A stretch of DNA of 48,379 nucleotides, taken from the NCBI GenBank assembly GCA_019787685.1, contig JAHNUO010000078.1:1-48379 (forward strand). Direction: 5' to 3'. Every line of letters starts with the position of its first letter. The first letter of the stretch is position 1. Shown piece by piece: positions 33,376 through 43,852 of this stretch. The notes below the pieces were generated by a model. That model was given only the letters and a program-made list of their open reading frames with translations, was not told the DNA's origin and ran no database searches. Position numbers and translations under genes: made by a program. Source of the stretch: Chiua virens. Its lineage: Eukaryota > Basidiomycota > Agaricomycetes > Boletales > Boletaceae.

Positions 33376-34734
33376 CTAATCACTCAAACTGATCACAGAA
33401 TCAGACTCCGGTATGTAATCGTCATCTCCATGTCCAGCTGCTTGCCTCCTTCGAACGGATCTGACTGGTGAGTGGAACGCTTCTAACGGTACTTGGACCA
33501 CTACTTTCCCTTTGTCTTTCTTGCGCTTGGGTCTTCGTCGCGACGCAGAGGGTGGGGTTTCCAGGTAATACACTTCATCCATCTCCTTCACGATTAGATA
33601 GTCGCGTGATCGCACCAGACTCAACCTGTCTTTCGTCAGCCAATACTTTTTGAACCGTCGCATCACCTCCATCGACATCCTGCACATCGAAATCGGTAAG
33701 TTGTGTCAACATCTCTCAAATTCCATACCACTCACGGAAGCTTGAAGTCTTTGTCCTTCTCGATAGTACCACCTTCCCCCCACCTCTCCCAAAGCGTCGT
33801 CTCACCCATCTCCTCCCAATCGCACTTACTCATTCCACTCTGCTTCATAACTTCCAATCCCCTCTCGATCATACGATCGAGGATTCTTTTCGTCCCTTCA
33901 TCATCCATAAACGGCATGTTCCATCCATGCCGTTGGCTCTCGTGCGGTATTCCAATCGTCTTCGTTCGACAGAGGGCACACTCGAATTCCCTTTCCATCA
34001 TCCTATCGTAAGTCTCGTATCGTTTCGTTTCGAAATCGTAAGTGTGGCACCATAATGACAATGCACATAGCGCACAGTATAGGTGTTGACACTTCTGCAT
34101 TCGCACAACACACATGCTGTCGGTCCTTCCAATCAATACGCTACGTCTATCCATCCACAAACAACAACTCACATTGGTTCTTTGCAGCTGCGTTACATTC
34201 AATCGCGTTCATAGATCAGCTTGATGTCATGCCGATAGAGTCAGTCCCACTCACATAACGCAGGTCAGTTGATCGTTCACCAGATCATCAATCTCCTTCA
34301 AAACGCTCATCCTCTCCCTCATCTGTCCTCCGGTGTCCTTTCCCTTTCCTATTTTCTTCGTCATTTTCAAAATCGTCTCATTTCCTTCCTCCACTTTCCC
34401 CTCTAACTCTGCGTTCCGCTTTTCCAAATATTCGATCTTCTCTCTCATCTCTCTCGCTTCGTTATCCTCCTCCTCTTTTCCCTTACCCTTGACATTCTGC
34501 TCCGTTTTCTCCATCATACGCCGCTCATCAATCATATCAACTCCCATCTCAACGTCCATCGATCCTCGATCCTCTTCTCTATTCTCCACTTCCAATTCAC
34601 GTTCAGCTATTACCATCCCTGTATCATATCATCATAAATCTTCGCATTCAGTGAGTCAATCACTCACCATCTCTCATCTCCACTTGACGTATCATCGCCT
34701 CTTGCCTTTTCATCAGACGTTGGAAGTAGGACAT
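33376..34734 (-). CDS. coiled-coil RING-finger protein (E3-ligase-like)
   Basis: Five exons (34734-34668, 34618-34255, 34187-34173, 34116-33736, 33679-33376) close in phase, 376 aa. Residues about 25-135 are Glu/Lys/Met-rich with heptad character (coiled coil). A RING finger follows at 142-198: LTCVICKEP, then QKCQHLYCALC, then FECALC, giving C-x2-C..C-x-H-x2-C-x2-C..C-x2-C. Family knowledge: such RINGs recruit E2 enzymes for ubiquitin transfer. The 15-nt third exon supplies the second zinc-ligand cysteine and KEP. The C-terminus is basic (SRRRPKRKKDKGK) and ends with ESDSVISLSD, a good SUMO-interacting-motif-like core (VISL next to acidic/Ser residues). This suggests, without proving, a SUMO-targeted ubiquitin ligase type of activity in the nucleus. 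Confidence 0.82.
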
Positions 34735-35750
34735 AGTTATCAGATAGAGTGCGGTATGACACACAATGTTGAATGGAAGGAGTTACAGGGTTGAGCGTTG
34801 ATCACATACCATGTTTTATACCATTTTTCATTTCAAATATACTTCAACGATCATCATTAATAACACCGAGATCTCTACATGTGTAATATATCGGTAGATT
34901 ATGTGTATATTTCACCGAGATTTTGCTATGTGTAAAATATCGGTAATTTAATGGCCTCTTTTCATATATACATATGATACAAAAATGTACATTATATTTG
35001 CCGATATGTTTGAACATTCAAATCTCGGTATATTTAAGTTTCAAAAAAGTAAAATAACCCGGTCTAACCTGAACCCAATTAGAAAAAATATGTTACAATG
35101 CACAAGACCCAGAGAAATTGTCTTGATACTCATCTTGCTTCTATGCCATAACATTGCCTTGTTTGATTTTTCATCTTCACAACATGGGTTTGGCATCTTC
35201 CCCAGGTTTAATGTATCTCTAGAAGTCACCTAGAAACATTCTTGAGGTCTCTGGAATTGTATTTCACACCATGAGACTACCTTGTCTCCTACCCCCTCAA
35301 CGAAGATCGATTTTTCTAGCCTCAGGAGTGCTAGCTAAAAATAAGAATGTACCTGTCCCTGCCTATATTGAACCCTCTGAACACGATGGTAACAATTTAT
35401 AAGCCCAATAAAATCAGCTAAGCGAACAGCATCACTATCTCCTCCTTCCTCTATTAACAATTATAGTATGTCATACCAAAGAAGCATTCTACAACCATGC
35501 TAGCATTTTTCTAGGGGGTTTTCAAACCCTCTGAATTCATTGGTCACACCCACAAGTCCCAGAAAAATACCCTTCATGTCAGTCTTGCATCCATGCTTTA
35601 AACACCCTTGTTTCATTTTTATCTCCACAACCCGACCGCCGTTTTCCTTGATAAGGGGCTCAAAATGATCGCATAAATGGGCTCTTATTTATCATATACT
35701 TTTCTAACCATTCTGACTTTTTCATTTTGAATCTTAATTCCAGGATGACC
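34735..35750. other. right edge of the palindrome block, then AT-rich spacer
   Basis: 34863-35032 holds three palindromes upstream of the RING gene. Beyond about 35040 the sequence becomes AT-rich with no ORF of note up to the GTPase pseudogene. The composition change near 35040 may mark the right boundary of the block. Confidence 0.5.
34863..35032. repeat. three palindromes upstream of the RING gene
   Basis: 34863-34898 (ACACCGAGAT / ATATATCGGTAGA), 34911-34945 (TTCACCGAGAT / AAATATCGGTAA) and 34997-35032 (TTTGCCGATAT / AAATCTCGGTATA). These are the last copies on this side; none is seen from here to the window end. Confidence 0.85.
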
Positions 35751-36655
35751 CTATAAATGAGATACCTCCATGTCACCTACTCCAATTTCATACCAACCTT
35801 TGACTTCAGCATACACTTTGGGGGGATTTTTTCTTTTTTGCAATCTTTCCCAAACTGTACTATTCTTTATCATGCTTTCCTCGACTTCCTTCACCTTGGC
35901 AAGTCTTTCCTGTTCAGGTAGTTTCTTGTCCTTGGCTGTCAACACAGCCACTGCTAACACTCGCAATGCATCACATTTTGTGAACACAACCACAACAGGC
36001 ACTGTCCCGAAAATACAATCAAATAAAACAATGAATGGACATTTAAGAAAAGCTTACCATTTCCTGTTTCACATTCGTCAAAAAACATTTCCTCCACAGT
36101 CAAGATAGTGCAGTGTATCTGATCCATTGGGATACAGTACCTATCCAACAGCTGTGGTTAGCACGCCATAAGTGACTCTCTGTGTTTACCTAGCATGGAC
36201 ACGTTTCTTGAGGAATGTCGTCTTAGCTCGCTCCACAACAAAGTCCTTCATCTTGTTAAACTCGTCAACACTACCGGCTTCAAACCCATGGGAGTCATGG
36301 AAGACAAACCCGGGGTTGCTTCGAAAGACCATCTCATTCTCAATATTGTGTTCTCCCCGCTTGGGACATGTGAGGTGGTGATAACGAGGGTTGATGGTAA
36401 ACCTGGTATTTACCTCTGCAGACTCTTCGATCTGTGCCAGATCGACCTGATCACAGGCCATCAGTCCACCTGTGAGATCAGAAACCCCAGGTTGGCATAC
36501 AAACACACCTTTTTCCCTTCTCCGTCATAGATCTCTGGATTCTCTTTTGAATTACAGATTTGCTTGAGAAGTGTCGTCTTCCCAGCATTGGCCCGGCTGA
36601 TGACAAGGATTCAGAACCATCCAAACTTCTGTCTGATATCGTTGATCTGCATAAG
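35751..36655 (-). pseudogene. Agaricomycete GTPase (G-domain) gene, broken
   Basis: Minus-strand exons spell a G-domain in order: ILVISRANAGKTTLL (P-loop, with Ser where the first Gly is expected, 36598-36572), RGEHNIENEMVFRSNPGFVF then HDSHGFEAG (switch/G3 region), YCIPMDQ, EEMFFDEC, and VVVVFTKCDAL (G4, TKCD). Introns such as 36189-36152 (GTAAAC..CCACAG) separate them. In frame just before the P-loop is a TGA (36613-36611) where the family has Arg (FRILVIGR), explained by CGA to TGA, and the Gly to Ser change is GGC to AGC. So the gene is probably inactive. It forms the distal part of arm 1 of an inverted duplication; a smaller copy lies at 43290-43600. Confidence 0.75.
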
Positions 36656-37360
36656 AAGAATTGAAGTGAGTGGCTTGATGGATAGGAATGGTGTTGAGAG
36701 CGCAAGAGACAGCCTGCGATTGCTCGTTAGAGCATGTGCCAACAACCCACAACAACCTATCCGAGTTTCTGTTATTGAATTCAAATGATTTACACAAAGC
36801 TAATCAGTTGAGCCAGATAACTCCTGCGCCTCGCCCTCATCAAGGTCACCACCTCCTTTCTTATTTCTCTGCTCAGCCCACCAAGATTGATTACAAGGGC
36901 ATGGGTTAGTCTTTCCTTCTAGCCTTCTCATCATCTCATCAGGTGTGCACTCTGTTCTTCTCTTTTATCCACTATTTCTCATCATCTCATCAGTGTATAA
37001 TAGTAGCAGCTGTTTTGTTTACCCGTCCCTCTTACACCCTTTGTGTCGTTATAGCTCTCCTCATGGCTAATTGGTCCCACAAAATTGGTCATGCGATTCA
37101 TAGACACAGCATGAAGTGTAGGTATATGACTATCAATAAGATGATTGTCTCATGAGCCAAAGCATGAACTTCATTGTTACCCCAGCATACTCGGCGTTTC
37201 TGGCGTTAGCTGAGATCTGGGGGAAGGTACTCTGGGCGGCCTCATTCAACTAAATACCGATGACGATGTTCAGATTGGCCCGTGGCGCAGCAACAAAAAG
37301 AAGTTCAATGAGACAAGTCGACATGATGCTCAACACGACGATTGCGCCTATATCAGGGCT
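36656..37360. other. spacer within arm 1 of the inverted duplication
   Basis: No gene seen. The minus strand just upstream of the GTPase matches the equivalent position in the other arm (blocks containing CCTATCCATCAAGCCAC and CTTCAATTCTT), showing the duplication includes 5' flank of the GTPase gene. Confidence 0.5.
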
Positions 37361-38640
37361 TCATGCGGTTCTTTGGTTGCGGAAACAAAGTAACAAGGGA
37401 AGCCAAAACGACCAAGATCGATGGAAGAAACTTGATATTTTCGGCAGCGAACCTCCGTGGTAATAGAATCGATTCAACCGATGTAGCAGAAAGTGTTGGG
37501 GAACAACATTGCCACATGATAATATCCGCTGGAAAATGTGGGATGTCGAGAGCCGATGGAGCTTGGATTCAAGAGATTTCCTCTCGCTCTGGAGCAAGGG
37601 GGATCCTGCGATACAATAGTTTCGTTGGACGACGCTGCATTTCTGCGCCCAGCCAAGTTTCCGTGTCTCAGCTTCGAGGGATTTGTTTTCCGCCGTTAGA
37701 TGGCCGCAAAGATTCACGAGCTCGCATAGTTACGCAGCTCTCGTACGAAGTTTGTCATTCGCCCGTGGGTCCTTTTCTTGAGGAGCTCTGCCAACCCTTT
37801 CCATTGGGTCACGTCAGCGTGCAAAGCCTTTTGATATCAGTGAGCACCATTAATCCAAATCGCTGAGTCGAAGAAAAGAGATACCTCGTAGAATGCCCTG
37901 ATCGTTGCGACACCTTCATGCACTTGCCCCTCAGCTGTTTCCACCCTCTTCTCCAGCTCTAGGTTCTCATCCCGCACGGAACTGACGAACGCGGATGCTT
38001 CTACATATTGTTCGCGGAGGGGGCCTGTCCTTCTGAGCAGAAGCCATGGTAGACCTCTGCAACTCCACGGATGCACAGACTTCCTCGAGAGAACGTAACA
38101 AGGATTCTTGTTTCTCCTGCAGCGCTGCACGCTCACTGTCCCGTCTGGCCTTTTCCTCGACCCATGAAGCCATCTCGGCCTCCCACCTCACCCCAGTCCT
38201 CGTCCTGCTCCCCGTGAACTTTGGCTAGCGCGGCCCACTCTTCTGGTTGTTGTATCATGGCATTCAGCAGAGGATTGCGTTCCTTCGTCCAGGCGACACG
38301 CTTGGCCTCCAATGCCGATAACTGGATACGAACTTCTTCAGTTTGTGCAGCTGTGTCCGATAACTCGGTGACACACGCCAGGAGACTCGTCCTTTCCTCG
38401 GACATCGCCTTGTGCTGCGCCTGCCACGCCGAGGAATCATTCTTCCACCTGCAATGCTCCTCGGATCATCGAGCGTGCTCCGCTTCTCAGGCAGCGAGAA
38501 CGGGACCTGTCGGTTCCGAGGACTGTCAGACGGCGAGCTCGGCCTTCAGGACCTGCAACTTTTTGTGCTCCTCAGACAGCTCGCGTTCAAGCGCTGCTGA
38601 ATCTCCTTGGACTTGACGTTCAGCAAGGAAAGGACTTCGC
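37361..38640 (-). pseudogene. coiled-coil protein gene, arm 1 copy
   Basis: Minus-strand frames give pieces of one helical, Glu/Arg-rich protein: ALERELSEEHKKLQVLKAE, then TEEVRIQLSALEAKRVAWTK, EEKARRDSERAALQEKQESL, REQYVEASAFVSSVRDENLE, and a C-terminal piece near 37700. Some breaks can be introns (48-57 nt GT..AG gaps at conserved places in both arms). Others, such as within the G-run near 38190 and in-frame stops near 38530 and 38635, look like real lesions. The function is unknown; long coiled coils of this kind precede the GTPase in both arms. About 85-90 percent similar by eye to 41480-42400. Confidence 0.6.
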
Positions 38641-39271
38641 TAAGCCATCTCTTTGGCGAGTCGGTCTAAACAAGGATAGTGGTGTGAGCTTGTATCCGAA
38701 TATCATAATGGACAACGCACGAAAATCTCCGGGACTGGGCGGCGATGAGAGTTGGCTAGTTGATTAGATGGCGATGAAGCCATGGCTGTTTCTTCGTGGG
38801 GTGATTCTTGGCTGATCTGAACAATAACGCTAGCTTGTCGAAGTTCTGGAAGGACATTCGGGATGCTCAACGTCCATGATTTCTCTGCTGTGGAGGGAGT
38901 GCTAAATCACTTCAGTTACGCTGAACACTAGCTTCATGAGACGTGGATCACTTTTGAGAACCCAGGAGCGGGCACTTGCACAACATTCCCCTTGCCCACG
39001 ACCCCAGTATGGGAGGTGGTAGGTAGACGATCTTCTTGACGAAGCTGTATATGCAAGCGGTTCCTCTCTGCCTGGCCCATTGGCCTCGCCTCGCTGTACT
39101 CCAAGAAGCGTGCTGTTCATCCCATCGGATTTGTAATGGGTGTCCTTTGAGTGGCGTTCCGCGCACACGTAACCTGTATAACATGGAAGGGAACACCATT
39201 GGTAGCGCCAGTGCTCATGACCTGACCACAGAAGCGTGTAGTCCTCTCGTGGATTGAAAGTGACTCGTGCA
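38641..39271. other. no gene confidently seen
   Basis: Spacer between the inverted arms. Minus-strand frames contain short protein-like pieces (for example GQVMSTGATNGVPFHVIQ near 39230) that may be 3' exons of the unresolved gene at 39272-40061. Confidence 0.35.
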
Positions 39272-40061
39272 TCATGTTAGCGGAAGTGGACAAGTATGAT
39301 TCAGGGCATGAAGGAGAGAGCGCAGAGCCGGAGAAAGAGAATGACAGTAGAGAAGCCACCTATGCGTCAGAGAGGGTATGACGTTCGTATCAATGTCTAC
39401 GCTTGACTCAGGGCTCACGAGTGGACGATTCAGGTAGTCGAGTATCAACTTGTCGTCACTGCTCTCCCCCATCTCTGTTTCCAGAATGTCGAACACGGCA
39501 CGAAACATTTTCTTGCCCGCGTGGGTGGTCATCAAAACCTACTCAAAAATCAGAAAATCGATCAATTCAAGCACCTAAACGACCCACTCTTCGTTCAGCC
39601 CTCGTCCTCGAATAAAATTTAGTAGCGGTGACGCTTCTCTGACATCTAGTGTCTCCACACAGCAATGACTTTCGGGGGGCCATCAAGATCGCTGCACATC
39701 CAAATCTAATAGAGAATCCCTCGGCGCCGATAGCTCCGCTGTTTACCAGGGACAATGGCATCCCTGAACGGGGACAAATGAGAGAAACGAAGAGTGGGGC
39801 ATGCCGGGTGTCGCAAGAGAATGAGGACCTATCGAAAAAGTTGTCGTATTGAGAAAACCAAGATTCGACTGCCGACGTTGAGTGACAATCGACGACATTG
39901 ATCTTGAGAGCGATGGGAGGGTACGAGTACGCGGGTCCGTGATGCCGAGAGCGGGATTGGAAGGTAGAGTTGGGTGAAGTCAATCGCGTACGACTGCTGG
40001 TAGGGGAGGTTACTTCACTTTCAACAAGAGAAGGTTGTTCATCGTCTTCATTCCATTGCAA
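39272..40061 (-). CDS. unrecognised candidate gene between the inverted arms
   Basis: Two minus-strand exons (about 40061-39588 and 39538-39272) join in phase over a 49-nt intron (GTGGGT..GAGTAG). The first encodes a Ser/Thr-rich stretch and then ALKINVVDCHSTSAVESWF and GFSIRFGCAAILMAPRKSLL; the second THAGKKMFRAVFDILETE and ILDYLNRPLVSP. I do not recognise a family. The 5' end is open: an acceptor-like CTCAG near 40094 suggests at least one more upstream exon, and the 3' end may also be spliced onward. It lies in the unique spacer of the inverted duplication. Confidence 0.35.
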
Positions 40062-40949
40062 GTGGAGAATAACTGATTTTGTGGCGCACTGAGCAAAAAG
40101 GGGAACGACAAGACTAGATACAGTTACGTACCGTCATTTGCTAACTGAACCATGCTATTCGGCGCTGTACCGACAATGTGAGACCTAGCGTTCAAACGGA
40201 ATCGCAGCCTCCCAACTAAGAGAGGCTGTCATCTCTCTTCGTTCATCGAAATAAAGATCAGCCATGCTTCCAGAGGAACAAAAACAAAATGCTCACCAGT
40301 CGAGAACACTCAAATAATGCCATCGATCGTCACGCTGACCACTCTCTCACCTTCATCCGTGCCACCAGCAAATCCCAGAAAACCAAGGCCTATCTACTCC
40401 TGCACTGACGAGGACGTGCGAAGCAAGAGCGGCGGCACGGGATACTATTCAAATGACCGGTCAGTTGTTGAAGAGCCATGAACGCGACCAAGCCTGAGGA
40501 GAACAGCCTGGCTAGGTTTGGTCGCGTTTGCTGATGAGGATTGTACTTGCGCTTATGTAATCGGTAGCCATACTCAACAAGCTAGGAGTACACGCGTTTT
40601 GAGTACCCGCCGATCATACGGATGAGTACAATCTACCCAGTGCGTAAATGTTACATATTTTTCACTGCTAACGTCCTATAAATTGTCAGCCTCTCGCTCG
40701 CCCTTGCGGTTCATCCGTCGATTACAACCTATCCACGTCCTTTCAAGACCTCTAACGCCGGCTCTCGAGCACGTCGTCCTCCCACCAGCTATTCTGAGCG
40801 CGTCCGAACCCTTGCACCACAGTCTTCTCTCTCCAGCTTGGCATCCTCGTCAGCACACGTTGACACGCACTCACAACCCCTGATGCTGTACGACATGCTT
40901 CGCTCAGGAAACCCAGACGCAGTGGCTCCTTTGCGCAGGGGTCCCCTCA
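40062..40949. other. spacer; possible 5' end of the arm 2 gene
   Basis: 40683-40949 reads a Ser/Pro/Leu-rich plus-strand frame and then a second frame with MLRSGNPDAVAPLRRGPLIV, which could be the N-terminus of the coiled-coil gene after a frameshift or intron. 40062-40680 holds nothing I can name. Confidence 0.4.
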
Positions 40950-43048
40950 TTGTTGCTGCCACAGCTGCGTCACAACCCCGCTGCTAAGGGTCCTCTGGCT
41001 ACACCACCCACGAGGCCCATGAACGTGCAGAATGCCTATCCTTCGCCGCCTGTCGAATACGCATCTCTCCAGCCCTCCTCTCCCCCGCGTCGCAGTGGCC
41101 CTGCCCCCTCCACACCGCGAGGGTCATTTCCTTCTGACCTGCGTTCCCGGGGTACTGTCACCATCAGCCCGACATTCTATTCCTCCGAGGTTCCGCCAAC
41201 CGTTGGACTCAGGGTCGACCCTGGATCTGAACACGCCCGACGCGTCTTAACAAAGGCACGCCCCACCACCCCTCAAAAACCAGTCGTGCCATCTTTTCAG
41301 AAGGCCATTCCCGAACCGGGTGATCCTTTACTCCTAGATGATGACCCGTTCGCGAAAACCGAAGGTATGAGAATGCTGTGGCCCCAAGGCGCGGCCATCT
41401 TCCAGAAGCGGTACAACTTCCTCTGCAAGTCTGCGTTTGAGCAAGGAAGATGGTTTTCGTAGCGAGGATGGACACGCCAAGTCCCCACTGCCTGAAAAGT
41501 GGAGCACGCTCGATGGCCCGAGGAGCGTTGCAATTGGGAGAATGATTCCTCGGCATGGTAGACGCAGCACAAGGCAAAGTCCGAGGAAAGGACGAATTTC
41601 TCCTGGTGCGTGTCACCGAGTTATGGGACGCAGCTGCACGAACTGAAGAAGTTCGTATCCAGTTATCGGGATTTGAGGCCGAGCGTGTCACCTGGACGAA
41701 GAAACGCGATCCTCTGCTGAATGCCATGACCCAACGACCAGAAGAGTTGGCTGCGCCAGCCAAAGTCTGCGGGGAACTGGACAAGGACCGGGTGAAGTGG
41801 TAGGAGGCCAAGAAGACTTCGTGGGTCAAGGAAAAATAAGAATCCTTGTTACGTTCTATCGAGGAAGTCCGTGCATCCGTGGAGTCGCAGAGGTCTACCA
41901 CGGCTTCTGCTCAGGAAGACAGACTTCTTCCGCGAACAATATACACAAGCACCCGCGCTCGTCAGTTCCGTGCGGGATGAGAACCTAGAGCTGGAGATGA
42001 GGGTGAATGTAGCTGAGGGACAGGCACATGAAGGTGTCGCAACAATCAAGGCATTCTACGAGGTATCTCCTTTCTTCGACTCAGCGATTTGGATCAATGG
42101 TGCTCACTGATATCAAAAGGGTTTTCACACTAACGTGGCCCGATGGAAAGGGTTGGTGGAGCTCCTCAAGAAAAGGACACACGGGCGAATGACGAACTTC
42201 GTACAAGAGCTACCCAAGTTCTTGAGCTCGGGAATCTTTGCGGCCATGTAACGGCGGAAAGTAAATCCCTCGAAGCTGAGACATGGAAACTCGTCCGGGC
42301 GCAACAACGCAGCGTCGTGCAACGAAAAGATTTGTGTCACATGATCCTCTTGCTCCAGAGCGAGAGGAAATCTCTTAGGTCCAAGCTCTCAAAACTTGTG
42401 AAGATGGCCGGCAGTGGTGGCCAGGGGACCTCGCAACCCGCGCCCGTTCCACTGATTCTCGAGGATACCGACAGTGTCGATCAAAGCAATTTGGAAACTA
42501 TGCCAGATCCGACTCCTCACTTCTCGGACCCTAGCTTTGACGAACCGACATTATTTCCGTGCATGTGGCGTCCGCAGTGGAGGGACCAGTGCCAATTCGT
42601 CTTTGATGCCAAAGAGGTGCGTTCTGTTCAACGATCGTGTACGAAAGTCTTCTTTATGACGTCGTGTAGGATCTTGAGAGACATGTACAAGAACATTTTC
42701 ATGATTTGGTCACTCAATAACACTGTGGTCGTGTCTCAGATGCCCTATGTAATTTCACGTCTTGCTTTTCTATCTGGTCTTTCTATCTGGAATTGTGAGC
42801 ATCGTATGAAGAAGGTAACTGCCAGTGGGTACACTGAGGGCCGTTCACAAGGGGATCACAAACCATGTTTTCCTGCGTTCTCATTAATTTGGTCTGCTTT
42901 TCGTAGTTTTCCGTCGGCTCTCAGCATCCCACGTTTTACAGCAATGTTAAAGAACTCAACTTCTGCGTCCATTCAATACCCCGACATTTTCCGCCATCTT
43001 CTACTTACCATTGTCGAATCGGTTCTACAGCCACTAACGATCACTTAG
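40950..43048 (+). pseudogene. coiled-coil protein gene, arm 2 copy
   Basis: Begins with a Pro/Ser-rich 170-aa ORF (40950-41462) containing TVTISPTFYSSEVPP and LLDDDPFAKTEG. It continues in shifted frames with the same coiled-coil pieces as arm 1: TEEVRIQLSGFEAERVTWTK, REQYTQAPALVSSVRDENLE, VARWKGLVELLKK, ESKSLEAETWKLVRAQQ. A 301-codon ORF (42143-43048) carries the last part plus an acidic segment (LEDTDSVDQSNLETMPDP). A probable GTGCGT donor at about 42617 means its distal third may be intron or noncoding. Frame changes near 42170 (A-run) and in-frame stops near 41540 and 41803 indicate decay, though two breaks coincide with plausible introns. Function unknown. Confidence 0.55.
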
Positions 43049-43289
43049 TAGCGGGTTCAATACTGGAAAGATCCTCGTAGGTGCGATCGTCGTGCTGAGC
43101 ATCATATTGACTTGTTTCTTTTCTTTGAGTATCATTTCGTCGCGGCAAGTGTCGTTGGTCGTTTAGTTGGAGAATGAGCTCCAGTGATAACCTTCGCCTT
43201 CGCCTCTCCCCTCGCTGGCTCATGAGTCTGGGGGTCGCATCACCGATTTAAATTTATGGGATGACTCAGAAGCAACTCGAATCGTTCTC

Positions 43290-43600
43290 TTGCGCTCAAC
43301 GCTCAACACATTAATACCTATCCATCAAGCCACCCGCTTCAATTCTTACCATGCATCAGAAAGAGATTCGGACGGTTCCGAATCCTTGTCATCGGCCGGG
43401 ATGACCCTTCTCAAGCAAATTTGTAACTCGACGGAGAATCCAGAGATTTATAACGAAAAGGGAAGAAAGGTGCATTTGCATGCTATCCTTGGATTTCTGA
43501 TCTCGCTGGTGCACTGATCGTCTGCAATCAGGTCGATCCAGCACAGATCCAAGAGTTTGCGGCGGTGAGTACCGGGTTTACCATCGATCTTTGAGTCTGA
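43290..43600 (+). pseudogene. GTPase gene fragment, arm 2 copy
   Basis: Plus-strand match to the 5' part of the GTPase pseudogene at 35751-36655. The frame reads FRILVIGR and then loses the P-loop: about 10 bp covering ANAGK are missing, so the frame shifts into LLKQICNSTENPEIYNEKG. Arg and Gly are intact here where arm 1 has TGA and Ser. The downstream match ends after CGGCGGTGAGTACCGGGTTTACC; G3 and G4 regions are absent. This copy cannot encode a GTPase. Confidence 0.7.
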
Positions 43601-43852
43601 TAGATGGTTTCATTGTAGAACAAAAGTGGTTTGTCGTTGGGAACCTCGAAAAAGTGCTGCCAAGCTGCTGTTGGTGAAAAGAAAAACACATTCATACACT
43701 ACAAACCAATGCCATCGCACAAAACCTGCATACACTATGGACTCAAAAAAAAATGCTGCGGGCCGTCACAATGCCATCGAAATCCCCATCAACACCGGCC
43801 AAAACACAAACACGAACCGAAACTTGGCCTTCTCCGTGTCCATGCCTCGAGT

